The position numbers and the translations under genes were made by a program. Source: Rhizobium sp. BK376 (lineage in GTDB: Bacteria; Pseudomonadota; Alphaproteobacteria; Rhizobiales; Rhizobiaceae). Taken from it: a DNA stretch of 64,000 bases. Under the pieces are notes generated by a model, which was given only the letters and a program-made list of their open reading frames with translations, was not told the DNA's origin and ran no database searches. The DNA is taken from NCBI RefSeq assembly GCF_004341625.1, contig NZ_SLZG01000003.1, positions 120,949 through 184,948 on the forward strand, written 5' to 3'. Below are positions 16,755-25,116 of the stretch, in pieces; within the stretch, counting starts at the first letter, position 1, and each line of letters opens with the position of its first letter.

Positions 16755-17558
16755 ATGACCATCAACGACAGGACTGTACCTGCAGACGACTCCAATAAGG
16801 GAAGACGTCCCAATATGCCCCCGATCGTGTCGCCGGACGAGTGGACGTCCGCGTGGGGGGAAATGCTTGTTAAGGAAAAAGTGTCGACCCGCGCTCGCGA
16901 TGCGCTGGCGGCGGAACGCCGTCGTATGCCATGGATGGCAGTCGAGAAGGACTATGCATTCGAGGGACCGCAAGGCAAGGTGAGCCTCCTCGATTTGTTC
17001 GAAGGCCGTCGGCAGTTGATCGTCTACCGCGCCTTCTTCGAGCCTGGCGTTCACGGCTGGCCGGACCACGCCTGTCGCGGCTGCTCGCTCGGGGCAGATC
17101 AGGTCTCAAATCTTGCCCACCTGAACGCGAGGGATACCATCCTCGCATACGCTTCCCGCGCACCTCTGGCCGATATCGAACGTTTGAAGGCCCGGATGGG
17201 CTGGGAGATGCCCTGGTACAGCTTCGAGGGGAGCTTCGATATTGATTTCGGCGTAGACCAATGGCACGGCCACAATGTCTTCTTCCGCGATGGCAACCAG
17301 ATTTTCCGCACCTATTTCACCAACAACCGCGGTGACGAAGCCTTGGGTACCACCTGGAGCTATCTCGACATCACCCCACTCGGGCGGCAGGAGGTCTGGG
17401 AGGACTCTCCGGAAGGCTATCCCCAGACACAGACATACAAGTGGTGGAATTGGAACGACAATTACGAGGCCGGCGCGGCACCCGACGCCAAGTGGGTCGA
17501 GGTGTCGGACGTTGGTGAGGCGGCGTTCCGAAATCAGAACAAAGGCTCGCACGAATGA
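16755..17558 (+). CDS. DUF899 family thioredoxin-like protein
   Basis: 267 residues from the ATG at 16755 (GGAG 9 bases upstream). The DUF899 family has a thioredoxin-like fold, and its members recur beside ECF sigma factors. Visible marks are 'ALAAERRRMPW', 'YRAFFEPGVHGWPDHACRGC' with a Cys107-x-x-Cys110 pair, and 'GTTWSYLDITPLGRQEVWED'. The Cys pair could be redox-active or metal-binding. The start is coupled to the ECF-type promoter at 16698. Its stop overlaps the next start in ATGA (17555-17558), so the downstream small gene is translationally coupled. Function is unknown. Confidence 0.85.
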   Translation: MTINDRTVPADDSNKGRRPNMPPIVSPDEWTSAWGEMLVKEKVSTRARDALAAERRRMPWMAVEKDYAFEGPQGKVSLLDLFEGRRQLIVYRAFFEPGVHGWPDHACRGCSLGADQVSNLAHLNARDTILAYASRAPLADIERLKARMGWEMPWYSFEGSFDIDFGVDQWHGHNVFFRDGNQIFRTYFTNNRGDEALGTTWSYLDITPLGRQEVWEDSPEGYPQTQTYKWWNWNDNYEAGAAPDAKWVEVSDVGEAAFRNQNKGSHE

Positions 17559-17845
17559 GCGAGTCTTATATTGACCGGTCGACGGGCGCATCGAAAATAC
17601 CCCATCCGTTGACATGTCGGATCGCGACGTGGCTGCCGATCGCAGCCGCGCCGACCTTTGCAGCCATGGCAATCATCACCACGTTGCCGACCGCCGGGAA
17701 CATGGAGATGATGTGCGGCGCCGATCCTTTTTCGCTAGGGGGAATGGGGTCGATGTATCTGCTGATGAGCGTGTTCCATTCCGCTCCGTGGCTGAAACTG
17801 ATCGGCAATCGATTGAGCCGCGAGACAGGGAGGCCGACGATATGA
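17555..17845 (+). CDS. Small hypothetical membrane protein
   Basis: 96 residues, with one hydrophobic segment near 27-45 and a second around 60-80. The C-terminal part 'MGSMYLLMSVFHSAPWLKLI' is striking and seems familiar from small proteins near ECF/DUF899 genes, but I cannot assign a family. The start ATG overlaps the DUF899 stop, and its own stop overlaps the following ATG (17842-17845), so it is the middle of a tightly coupled three-gene unit. This coupling is the main argument that it is real. Confidence 0.6.
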   Translation: MSESYIDRSTGASKIPHPLTCRIATWLPIAAAPTFAAMAIITTLPTAGNMEMMCGADPFSLGGMGSMYLLMSVFHSAPWLKLIGNRLSRETGRPTI

Positions 17846-18603
17846 AAATCGGCGTTATCGGTACGGGGGAAATGGGTGGAACCTTGGCCCGCCGCTGGCG
17901 GGAGAAGGGACACTCCGTGCGAGTCGCCAACTCACGAGGCCCTTCTGCGGTTAAGCCGTTCGCGGATGCTATTGGGGCGGAAGCGACGGATATATACGGC
18001 GCAGTGGCCAATTCGGACGTCGTCTTGCTCGCGATGGCATTCCCGGTGGCGGCTACGTTACCTGGAGATTTATTCAGTCAGGCTCGGGATGACCTCGTCA
18101 TAGTTGACACGTCAAACTACTACCCCGATGTGCGTGACGCCCGTATTTCCGAGATCGATTACGGCATGCCGGAAAGCGTGTGGACTTCGCGTCAACTCGG
18201 TCGCCCCATCTTCAAAGCGTTTAACAGTATCATGTTCTATGCTCTGTCAGAGTTTGGAAAGCTGGAGGGGTCTTCCAACCGGTTGGCCATCCCTGTGGCC
18301 GGCGATAATTCTCGGGGAAAATCCGTTGTTATGGAGCTCATAAACGATATGGGATTTGATCCGGTAGACGGTGGATTATTGCAGGATTCGTGGCGGCAAC
18401 AGCCTTCGACGCCGGCGTATTGTTGTGACTATGACGCAGAGACGACTCTGCGGGGGATCGCTGCTGCGGTCAAAGGTAAGGCGGAAACGATACGCGACAC
18501 CCTATGGCGAGAAAAGTACGGCCAGCTATTCGCCAATAACCCAGCCTACGCCGATGTCCACGACGCCATCATCACAATGAACCGCTCGTTCAATCCTCTC
18601 TAG
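17842..18603 (+). CDS. F420-dependent NADP oxidoreductase-like protein
   Basis: 253 residues from the ATG at 17842, which has GGAGG upstream and overlaps the previous stop. The Rossmann loop is 'IGVIGTGEMGGTLARRW', then 'RVANSRGP', 'DVVLLAMAFPVA' and 'DTSNYYPDVRD', as in the NADPH-dependent F420 reductase/coenzyme F420-type family. In rhizobia, which are not expected to use F420 widely, such proteins are generic NAD(P)-binding reductases. It is the last gene of the ECF-driven arm. No signal or membrane segment is seen. Confidence 0.85.
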   Translation: MKIGVIGTGEMGGTLARRWREKGHSVRVANSRGPSAVKPFADAIGAEATDIYGAVANSDVVLLAMAFPVAATLPGDLFSQARDDLVIVDTSNYYPDVRDARISEIDYGMPESVWTSRQLGRPIFKAFNSIMFYALSEFGKLEGSSNRLAIPVAGDNSRGKSVVMELINDMGFDPVDGGLLQDSWRQQPSTPAYCCDYDAETTLRGIAAAVKGKAETIRDTLWREKYGQLFANNPAYADVHDAIITMNRSFNPL

Positions 18604-18653
18604 ACCATTCCCGCTTTTCTCCGAGTCGTGGAAACGTTCTATCTCTTTGATTT

Positions 18654-18703
18654 GACGCAATTCCGAACGCAAAACCGTGTTACACTTTTGCTGGAATTGC
18701 TTT
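18654..18703. repeat. Rhizobial dispersed palindromic element
   Basis: gcaattcc (18657-18664) and ggaattgc (18693-18700) enclose 'gaacgcaaaaccg...acactttt'. I recognise this layout (gacgcaattccg - aaaaccg - cactttt - ctggaattgc) from many rhizobial intergenic regions. It lies in the convergent gap between the F420-like gene and guaA. Whether it is a REP-like mobile remnant or a processing hairpin is unknown. Confidence 0.5.
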
Positions 18704-18780
18704 AGTCAACTGCTAACGTCGCCGTGTCAGGAAGCCAAAGACCGGCGACAATCGACACCTATCGATACACCCAGTTGCCA

Positions 18781-18812
18781 ACGGATACGCTGTTCTATCC
18801 CAGCGTATCCGT
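18781..18812. terminator. 12-bp perfect hairpin, possible shared terminator
   Basis: acggatacgctg (18781-18792) and cagcgtatccgt (18801-18812) form a perfect 12-bp stem with an 8-base loop, 17 bases beyond the guaA stop and downstream of the convergent operon. There is no T-run on either side, so a classical intrinsic terminator is doubtful. A 3'-end stabilising hairpin is also possible. Confidence 0.4.
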
Positions 18813-18828
18813 CATTGGCACCTGATCC

Positions 18829-20391
18829 TCATTCCCACTCGATCGTACCCGGCGGCTTGCTCGTCACATCGTAGACCACACGGTTGATGCCGCGGACTTC
18901 GTTGATGATGCGGGTTGCGGCGCGGCCGAGGAATTCCATGTCGTAGTGGTAGAAGTCCGCTGTCATGCCATCCACCGAGGTGACGGCGCGAAGGGCACAG
19001 ACGAATTCGTAGGTGCGGCCGTCGCCCATGACGCCGACGGTCTGGACAGGAAGCAGCACGGCAAACGCCTGCCAGATCGCGTCGTAGAGACCAGCCTTGC
19101 GGATCTCGTCGAGATAGATCGCATCGGCTTCGCGGAGAATCTCCAGCTTTTCGCGGGTGATGCCGCCTGGGCAGCGGATGGCAAGGCCGGGGCCGGGGAA
19201 GGGGTGGCGGCCGATGAAACTGTCGGGCAGGCCGAGCTCCTTGCCTAGCACGCGCACCTCGTCCTTGAAGAGTTCGCGCAGCGGCTCGACCAGCTGCATG
19301 TTCATCCGCTCGGGAAGGCCGCCGACATTGTGGTGCGACTTGATGGTAACCGACGGGCCGCCGGAGAAGGAAACGCTTTCGATGACATCAGGGTAGAGCG
19401 TGCCCTGGGCCAGGAAATCGGCGCCGCCGAGTTTCTTTGCCTCGGCTTCGAAGACGTCGATGAACAGGCGGCCGATCGTCTTGCGCTTGGTTTCCGGATC
19501 GCTCTCGCCTTCCAGCGCATTGATGAACAGGTCGGATGCATCGACATGCACCAGATGCAGATTGTAGTGTTCCTTGAACATGGCGACAACATCGGTCGCC
19601 TCGTTCTTGCGCATCAAGCCGTGGTCGACGAGGATGCAGGTCAGCTGGTCGCCGACCGCCTCGTGGATCAACAGTGCCGCAACCGAGCTGTCGACGCCGC
19701 CGGAAAGGCCGCAGATGACTTTGCTGTCGCCGACCTGCTTCTTGATCGCTTCCACCGCCTTGGCGCGGTAGGCCGACATCGTCCAGTCGCCCTTCAGGCC
19801 GGCGATGTTGTGAATGAAATTGCTGATCAGCTTGGCGCCGTCGGGCGTGTGCACGACTTCCGGGTGGAACTGCACGCCGTAATATTTGCGGGCCTCGTCG
19901 GCGATGAAGGCGAAGGGCGCGTTGGGAGAGGTCGCGACGATCTCGAAGCCTTCAGGCAGTGCCGTGACGCGGTCGCCGTGGCTCATCCAGACCTGATGGC
20001 GGGTGCCCGAGCACCAGAGGCCTTCGAACAGGGCGCAGTCCTTGTCGACTTCCAGGAAGGCGCGGCCGAATTCGCGGTGGTGGCCGCTCTCGACCTTGCC
20101 GCCGAGCTGCATGCACATGGTCTGCTGGCCGTAGCAGATGCCGAAAACGGGAACGCCGCTCTCGAAGATGATCTGTGGTGCCCGCGGCGAGCCCTCATCG
20201 ACCGTCGAGGCCGGGCTGCCTGATAGAATCACGGCCTTCGGCTTGAGGCGGCGAAAACCTTCGTCGGCGGATTGGAAGGGAACGATCTCGCAATAGACGC
20301 CCGCTTCGCGCACGCGCCGTGCGATGAGCTGTGTAACCTGGCTGCCGAAATCGACGATGAGGACGGTGTCTGGATGTGCTGTCTGGGTCAT
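18829..20391 (-). CDS. guaA: GMP synthase (glutamine-hydrolysing)
   Basis: 520 residues, the normal length. It aminates XMP to GMP, the last step of guanine nucleotide synthesis. The N-terminal class I glutaminase has nucleophile Cys86 in 'FGICYGQQ' and partners His176 and Glu178 in 'QFHPEVVHT'. The ATP-pyrophosphatase loop is '[11 protein letters not shown]' from residue 230. The C-terminal dimerisation part ends '[10 protein letters not shown]', as in nearly all GuaA proteins. It has its own transcription unit, with mtnN ending 131 bases upstream. guaA 3' ends are known island integration sites, but no integrase or att-like duplication is seen here. Confidence 0.98.
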   Translation of the reverse strand: MTQTAHPDTVLIVDFGSQVTQLIARRVREAGVYCEIVPFQSADEGFRRLKPKAVILSGSPASTVDEGSPRAPQIIFESGVPVFGICYGQQTMCMQLGGKVESGHHREFGRAFLEVDKDCALFEGLWCSGTRHQVWMSHGDRVTALPEGFEIVATSPNAPFAFIADEARKYYGVQFHPEVVHTPDGAKLISNFIHNIAGLKGDWTMSAYRAKAVEAIKKQVGDSKVICGLSGGVDSSVAALLIHEAVGDQLTCILVDHGLMRKNEATDVVAMFKEHYNLHLVHVDASDLFINALEGESDPETKRKTIGRLFIDVFEAEAKKLGGADFLAQGTLYPDVIESVSFSGGPSVTIKSHHNVGGLPERMNMQLVEPLRELFKDEVRVLGKELGLPDSFIGRHPFPGPGLAIRCPGGITREKLEILREADAIYLDEIRKAGLYDAIWQAFAVLLPVQTVGVMGDGRTYEFVCALRAVTSVDGMTADFYHYDMEFLGRAATRIINEVRGINRVVYDVTSKPPGTIEWE

Positions 20392-20522
20392 GGCGAGCCT
20401 TTAAAGAAAAGCGCTTTCCCTTGCAATCCGGCAAAACGGCGGAAATCCGATTTTATTGTCCCGATTGTCCCGGCAAACGGGATGTTCGCCGGGGCAAAAC
20501 AGCAGAACGACCGTCTGCCCGA

Positions 20523-21164
20523 TCAGAACCAGAATACTCCGTCTTCCAGTGCGGTGAACAGGCTGTCGATGGCGTCGGAAAGCTTGCGATCGACCACATG
20601 CAGATATTCGGTCCAGCCGGAAATATGCTGCAGTTCGACGACACCGTCGGAAATGCCGCGCAGGCCGATCAGCGGCAGCTCCCATTGCTGGCAGGCGCGC
20701 AGGATCGCAAAGGTTTCCATGTCGACCATGTCGGCCGAAATCTTGGAATAGGCATCGAGGCCCGATATCACATTCCCGCCGGTGGAAAGGCTTGCTTCTG
20801 GCACGCCCGGAATGCGGAGCGGCAGATCGATAATCGCAGGCAGATCGAGGAACGGCGTCCGGCCTTTTTCAAAACCGAGAGGGGAGGCATCCATATCGCG
20901 GTATGAGACCGAGCTGACCTGATAGACCTCCGTCTGCTCAAGCCGTGCAGAGCCAGCCGAGCCGAGCGAGACGACCATATCTGGCAGATCGCCATGGGCT
21001 TCGAGCTGCGTCAGCGCCCGGGTCAACACAATCGCCGCCTCGACCGGCCCGACACCAGTCATCAGCGGGTCGATCCTGGAGCGCAGGAAGGGGCCGTATT
21101 CAGCCTCTGCCGCCATGACGAACAGGATCGATTTTCCCGCCACGGATTTCAGTTCGAATTTCAT
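20523..21164 (-). CDS. mtnN: 5'-methylthioadenosine/S-adenosylhomocysteine nucleosidase
   Basis: 213 residues, slightly shorter than the E. coli enzyme. It cleaves adenine from methylthioadenosine or S-adenosylhomocysteine. Family marks are 'FVMAAEAEYGPFL' with a catalytic Glu, 'MTGVGPVEAAI', 'SLGSAGSA', 'VDMETFAILRAC' (the ribose-binding Glu) and 'GISDGVV' (catalytic Asp). The start overlaps the thioesterase stop (ATGA at 21161-21164), so the two genes are coupled. Whether both substrates are used cannot be told by eye. Confidence 0.88.
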   Translation of the reverse strand: MKFELKSVAGKSILFVMAAEAEYGPFLRSRIDPLMTGVGPVEAAIVLTRALTQLEAHGDLPDMVVSLGSAGSARLEQTEVYQVSSVSYRDMDASPLGFEKGRTPFLDLPAIIDLPLRIPGVPEASLSTGGNVISGLDAYSKISADMVDMETFAILRACQQWELPLIGLRGISDGVVELQHISGWTEYLHVVDRKLSDAIDSLFTALEDGVFWF

Positions 21165-21610
21165 CCTGTAATTCCCTCTCTTCCCCTAATGACCATCATC
21201 GTGCCAGTCATCGAGGCGATGAGCTTTGCAGGTCCGTCGGTAATGGCATAGGCCCGGCCGTCGGCAACGATGATCGTCGTGCCGGGCTTTGTAACTTCGC
21301 CGCGAAACAGGAAACGGTCTCCGCGTCCCGGCGACATCAGATTGACTTTGAATTCGATGGTCAGGATCGATGCATCGGGGTCGATCACGCTATAGGCGGC
21401 AAAGCCGCAGGCCGAATCCAGCGCGGCGGAGATGATTCCCGCGTGTAGAATGCCATGCTGCTGCGTCAGCTTGACGTCGAACGGCATCTCGATCTCGATC
21501 ATGCCGTGCTCGACGCGCGTCAGTTCCGCGCCGATGGTCGCCATCGCCGCCTGCCGCTCAAAACTCTGTCGGATCCGCTGCCGGAAATCGCCGCTCTCGT
21601 CGCCAATCAT
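21161..21610 (-). CDS. PaaI-type hotdog thioesterase
   Basis: 149 residues from the ATG at 21610, which has GAGGA 6 bases upstream; a longer frame (to 21661) has no such site. The hotdog signature is 'QHGILHAGIISAALDSACGF', with the His-Gly/His-Ala-Gly stretch typical of PaaI/YbgC-like acyl-CoA thioesterases. 'ILTIEFKVNLMSPGRG' follows as usual. Substrate unknown. It is translationally coupled to mtnN downstream. Confidence 0.87.
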   Translation of the reverse strand: MIGDESGDFRQRIRQSFERQAAMATIGAELTRVEHGMIEIEMPFDVKLTQQHGILHAGIISAALDSACGFAAYSVIDPDASILTIEFKVNLMSPGRGDRFLFRGEVTKPGTTIIVADGRAYAITDGPAKLIASMTGTMMVIRGREGITG

Positions 21611-21677
21611 CTGCTGTCCTCTCGCGGTTGCGAAAGTGGCATGGCGGCTAATTTTCGACAAGCGCCAAGTGGTCGAT

Positions 21678-22130
21678 TTAGTTCAGATAAACGATCGATG
21701 CATTGAGCAGTGTCGCAAAGCTAACCCAGGCGGCATAGGGAATGAAAAGCAGGGCAACGGTCCCATCGCGGCGCCAACGTTCCACGATGAAGCAGAGGAT
21801 GACGACAAGCAGCGCAACGATCACGAAAAGCCCCGGCACCGTCAGCCGAAAACCGAAGAAGACGGGCGACCAAGAGAAATTCAGCAAAATCTGCAACCAC
21901 CAGAGCTTCATGCCGGCAGAACCGCGATCGCCGATCCAGGTCCTCGCCCCGGCAATGCCGATCAGGATGTAGAGGATCGTCCACGCTGGGCCGAACAGCC
22001 AGTTCGGTGGAGTGAACTGCGGCTTGGCGAGCGTCTGGTACCATTCACCGGGAAGATTGATGAAGCCGATCAGCACGCCGATGCCGACGACGAAGATGAT
22101 GAAAAGGAGATAGGTCGCAGGCTTGTTCAT
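21678..22130 (-). CDS. tspO: TspO/MBR family tryptophan-rich sensory protein
   Basis: 150 residues with five hydrophobic helices. The family motifs are plain: 'WYQTLAKPQFTPPNWLFGPA' near 30-49, 'WTILYILIGIAGARTW' and 'LWWLQILLNFSWSPVFFG' with its Trp-rich helix. TspO proteins bind porphyrins and related ligands in the outer or cytoplasmic membrane and influence tetrapyrrole and stress responses. It is separated by about 50 bases from the thioesterase gene downstream. Upstream it meets the duplicated DUF1513 fragment, which marks a rearrangement point. Confidence 0.95.
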   Translation of the reverse strand: MNKPATYLLFIIFVVGIGVLIGFINLPGEWYQTLAKPQFTPPNWLFGPAWTILYILIGIAGARTWIGDRGSAGMKLWWLQILLNFSWSPVFFGFRLTVPGLFVIVALLVVILCFIVERWRRDGTVALLFIPYAAWVSFATLLNASIVYLN

Positions 22131-22196
22131 GTCGGATTAGCTAGGGCCGATCCCGAATTCCGCCAGCCTCGATCAACTGCGCTGCCGACCGGCTCA

Positions 22197-22373
22197 GCGA
22201 TCCGCACGATATGCTGATCCCACGCAACATCGCTGTGCCGCCCGAGAAAATCGCCGCGATAGGAGGAAATCGCAAATCCGTCTTTCGCCGGCGCTATGCC
22301 CGCAGCATCCGATATACTTTCCTCCCTGAGGAGAGTTCTGGTTCCGGCATCGAGAGTGACAACAGCTCCATTG
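22197..22373 (-). pseudogene. Truncated second copy of the DUF1513 gene 3' end
   Basis: The stretch 22197-22354 aligns without gaps to 22904-23061, the last 50-odd codons of the intact DUF1513 gene, at a constant offset of 707 bases. My hand count gives 19 mismatches in 158 positions (about 88% identity), and weaker similarity continues to about 22373. The reading frame is open through the fragment and encodes 'AAGIAPAKDGFAISSYRGDF' as in the full gene, but there is no 5' part and no start. It flanks the Tdi1-like gene on the side opposite the intact gene. Confidence 0.85.
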
Positions 22374-22384
22374 GATCAGCTCTG

Positions 22385-22819
22385 TCATTTATTCGCGAAT
22401 AATTGCCGAAAAAGCTGGCCCGTGATGGCTTGGTATACTGTGAGCGGAAACACCTCGATATTGTCCATGGAGAAGCTTCCACCAAGTATCGGCGCTATTT
22501 TCCAACCCAGGCATTCCTCGTGTGTTGGCACCAACCCGTTCCCAAGCGCGATTTCCGCCAAGTCCGCGCCAAACCACTCATTGCGGAACTGATCCTGGTC
22601 CTTCTTTTCATTGAAGTCGTCTGAACTGTCCGCAATCCGATGGAAATCTCCTTCAAGGAGGTCGAGATGCCAATGCGATCCATCGGGTGCGCCAAAAATC
22701 CAGTCTCCGAAGATGCCAATCATCAGCGGCTTTGCATCTGCCGGCACAAGCCAATGCCAATGCATCAACAAATGGTCGCAATCCATATCATCACAGGAAA
22801 CGGCAAGCTGGCGTAGCAC
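22385..22819 (-). CDS. Tdi1/DUF1851-like immunity protein
   Basis: 144 residues. The sequence 'IFGDWIFGAPDGSHWHLDLL' and the C-terminal block 'LGWKIAPILGGSFSMDNIEV', ending in 'VYQAITGQLFRQ', match the pattern I know for the C-terminal domain of Tdi1, the Agrobacterium immunity protein against the Tde1 DNase effector (DUF1851). It begins with GTG at 22819, preceded by GGAGG. Base composition is visibly lower in G+C than the flanks (about 48% in a counted line against roughly 60%). No cognate toxin is in the window. It sits between the intact DUF1513 gene and a partial second copy, a sign of acquisition. Confidence 0.65.
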   Translation of the reverse strand: MLRQLAVSCDDMDCDHLLMHWHWLVPADAKPLMIGIFGDWIFGAPDGSHWHLDLLEGDFHRIADSSDDFNEKKDQDQFRNEWFGADLAEIALGNGLVPTHEECLGWKIAPILGGSFSMDNIEVFPLTVYQAITGQLFRQLFANK

Positions 22820-22893
22820 CGATGGTCCTCCGGAAATCGTAATCGATTTGCTTGAGTCTCACATGAACATAACCCGAGGTTTGCGCCACTAAA

Positions 22894-23982
22894 TCAACCG
22901 CGGGCAATCCGCACGATATGCTGATCCCAGGCGACATCGCTGTGCTGTTCGAGAAAGTCGCCGCGGTAGGAGGAAATCGCAAATCCGTCTTTCGCCGGCG
23001 CTATCCCCGCTGCATCCGTTATGCTTTTCACCTTGAGGAGGGCTCCGGTTCTGGCATCGAGCGTTACCGCAGCACCATTGACCGGCGAGGTCACACCGAC
23101 GAGGTTTTCCGCCCGGTTGACGGCAATTGCGCCGACATAGTTACCGAGCTTGCGCGTGGTTTCATCAGGCAGCGAGACGAAGGTCAGGTCTTCACCCCTG
23201 GCGAAATGACCGACCAGCGGCGGCAGTTCATTGCGCGGACCTTCGTACTGGCAGGCAAACCAGATCCGTCCCCTCGCGTCGAGATCGACATGCCGGGTCG
23301 AGACCTGGGCATATTGCGGCGGCAGCGTATGCTTTTCGATCAGCGATCCGGTTGCCGCGTCGATCAGCGCCAGCGAAGGTTCCATATGGTCGAGGTTGAG
23401 CTTGGTGCGGCCGAAATCCGGATTGGTCTCGATGCCGCCATTGGCAACGATCAGGAGGCTTCCGTCGTCGGAAACCGTCATGTCATGCGGCCCGACGCCG
23501 AAGGTCTCGTATTCGCCGATGCGGGCGAAGCGATCACGGGCATCGTAGATGCCGATCATGCCGCGATTGTTCTCGAAGTCGTTCTCGCTGGCATAGAGCA
23601 GCCGACCGTCCGGCGAGAATGTGCCATGACCGTAGAAATGCCGGCCCTCGCGAGATGCGACGACGATTGGCTCGCTCTTCGTCCAGGGATCGAAGATCAT
23701 GGCATAGGTGCCCGGCCGCCGCGCGAAGGCAACGGTCCGGCCGGTGACGGGCGAAAAGGCCATTCCATGCGCGCGCGCCGGCAGAGCGACCTGGTCGACG
23801 ATCTCGCCGCGCTCGGTGACGGTCGCCACCGCATAGGAGCCGTCAGCTGCGCGGATACCTGATGCATAGACCGCGTCGGCCCGTTCCAGCGCCATGACGG
23901 CGCCGGGCTTCAATGCCGCAAGGAAGGTGATCCCTGCAGCCTTCATGAATGCCCTGCGATCGATCAGCGCACTGCGCGGCAT
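22894..23982 (-). CDS. DUF1513 periplasmic protein with Tat signal
   Basis: 362 residues. The N-terminus 'IDRRAFMKAAGITFLAAL' is a twin-arginine signal, so a folded, possibly cofactor-bearing protein is exported. The body looks like a beta-propeller ('HGTFSPDGRLLYASENDFEN', 'GVGPHDMTVSDDGSLLIVAN'). DUF1513 genes regularly close the imelysin/DUF1111/imelysin iron cluster, as here: it starts 3 bases after the second imelysin gene. A role in periplasmic iron handling is inferred from context. Its 3' end is duplicated at 22197-22373. Confidence 0.9.
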   Translation of the reverse strand: MPRSALIDRRAFMKAAGITFLAALKPGAVMALERADAVYASGIRAADGSYAVATVTERGEIVDQVALPARAHGMAFSPVTGRTVAFARRPGTYAMIFDPWTKSEPIVVASREGRHFYGHGTFSPDGRLLYASENDFENNRGMIGIYDARDRFARIGEYETFGVGPHDMTVSDDGSLLIVANGGIETNPDFGRTKLNLDHMEPSLALIDAATGSLIEKHTLPPQYAQVSTRHVDLDARGRIWFACQYEGPRNELPPLVGHFARGEDLTFVSLPDETTRKLGNYVGAIAVNRAENLVGVTSPVNGAAVTLDARTGALLKVKSITDAAGIAPAKDGFAISSYRGDFLEQHSDVAWDQHIVRIARG

Positions 23983-23985
23983 CGC

Positions 23986-25116
23986 TCAGTCACCGTCGGC
24001 GAAGGAGAAGCCTGCGGAAAGGCCCATCGCGCCGCCGTAACCGTCGGAGAAATCGGTCGTCAGTTGGCGGCTCTCATTGCGCAGCACATCGATCTTGGCA
24101 CGCTCGGCATCGCTGGAAATCGCAGCCTCGATGTCAGGGTTGACGGTCGGAGCGGTCGCAACAAGCGTCTTCAGCAGGCCGTCGATCTTGCCGACGACGT
24201 CGCGCTTGTCCGGTGGCAACAGATCGGCCATGCCGGCCTTCTGCCAGAGCGCCTGTAGCCCTTCGAGATTGCCGGCGATGGCAGTCCAGGTGTTGCCGGA
24301 GCGCCAGTAGATCGCCATCTTCGGCCGCGCCGCATTCATATCGCCCTTGTAGAAGCTCTCAAGCCGCTGGTCGCGAACGTTCTCGGCGCCATGTACGAGC
24401 ACGCCGAGCAGGGCGGTTGCCGCTTCCTTGCCGTCCATGAAATCCTGGCTGTCCTTGCCGGGGTTCTTCCAGGATTTCTGAATGCCGTTTGAGTCTTCCC
24501 AGGCGTCCGTCAGTTCCTTCGAGACATTCTCGATATTGCCGGCAACGGCCGCGCCGTAGCGGCAGCGGAAACCGTTCTTGTCCTTTGAAAGCGTGTCGGA
24601 ATCGCTGCCATGGAGTACATATTCGAGCGCTGTCAGGCTCATCAGCGCTACGCTCTTCGAGGCAACGCCCTCGACCGTCGCATCCTTTTCATCGGCCTTC
24701 GCGATCAGCGCCTGCACCTGCTTGAGGCCGATGCCCTTGCGGTCAGGGTAGAAGAGGATGTGCTCAAAGCGGTTCTTCTCGATGACGGGACCGGCCTCGA
24801 CGATCTCGATCATGGACCAGTTCTTGACCGTATCGGCGAAGGCGGACTTGGCAGCCTTCAGCGTATCGTCCGACGGCGCCGAGCAGAGCGCCTTCATCGC
24901 TGTCGTCAGCCGCGAGGCGGAGTCATGCATGTTGCGATAGCCGGGACGGATGAAGTCGTCGACCGCCTTCTGCATGACGGCCGGCACCGCAGCCTCGTTC
25001 AGCGTTCCGAAGGGAGCCGCCTGCTGGGCAGCTGCAGGCAATGCCGCGACGCCAAGGAGCAGGCTGGCAAACATTGTTGCGATCGGGCCGGTAAGCGGGA
25101 ATTTCCAGGGACGCAT
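23986..25116 (-). CDS. Imelysin (M75) family periplasmic protein
   Basis: 376 residues with a signal peptide ('ASLLLGVAALPAAAQQA'). Imelysin/EfeO-like helical bundle features: 'DDFIRPGYRNMHDSASRLTT' near the start, 'FEHILFYPDRKGIGLKQVQ', and 'SLTALEYVLHGSD' in place of the usual GxHxxE motif. The family takes part in iron uptake; peptidase activity is not established. Its ATG overlaps the DUF1111 stop by one base (TGATG at 25114-25118). It is the second imelysin of the cluster and clearly shorter and more divergent than the first. Confidence 0.88.
   Translation of the reverse strand: MRPWKFPLTGPIATMFASLLLGVAALPAAAQQAAPFGTLNEAAVPAVMQKAVDDFIRPGYRNMHDSASRLTTAMKALCSAPSDDTLKAAKSAFADTVKNWSMIEIVEAGPVIEKNRFEHILFYPDRKGIGLKQVQALIAKADEKDATVEGVASKSVALMSLTALEYVLHGSDSDTLSKDKNGFRCRYGAAVAGNIENVSKELTDAWEDSNGIQKSWKNPGKDSQDFMDGKEAATALLGVLVHGAENVRDQRLESFYKGDMNAARPKMAIYWRSGNTWTAIAGNLEGLQALWQKAGMADLLPPDKRDVVGKIDGLLKTLVATAPTVNPDIEAAISSDAERAKIDVLRNESRQLTTDFSDGYGGAMGLSAGFSFADGD

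Noticed and set aside
18829..18900. guaA 3' end as an island attachment site
   Set aside because: guaA is a known target, but no second copy of its 3' end, integrase or mobile gene is visible in the window.
20469..20493. cccggc...gccggg dyad between guaA and mtnN as a terminator
   Set aside because: Only 6 bp with a 13-base loop and no T-run; too weak to list.
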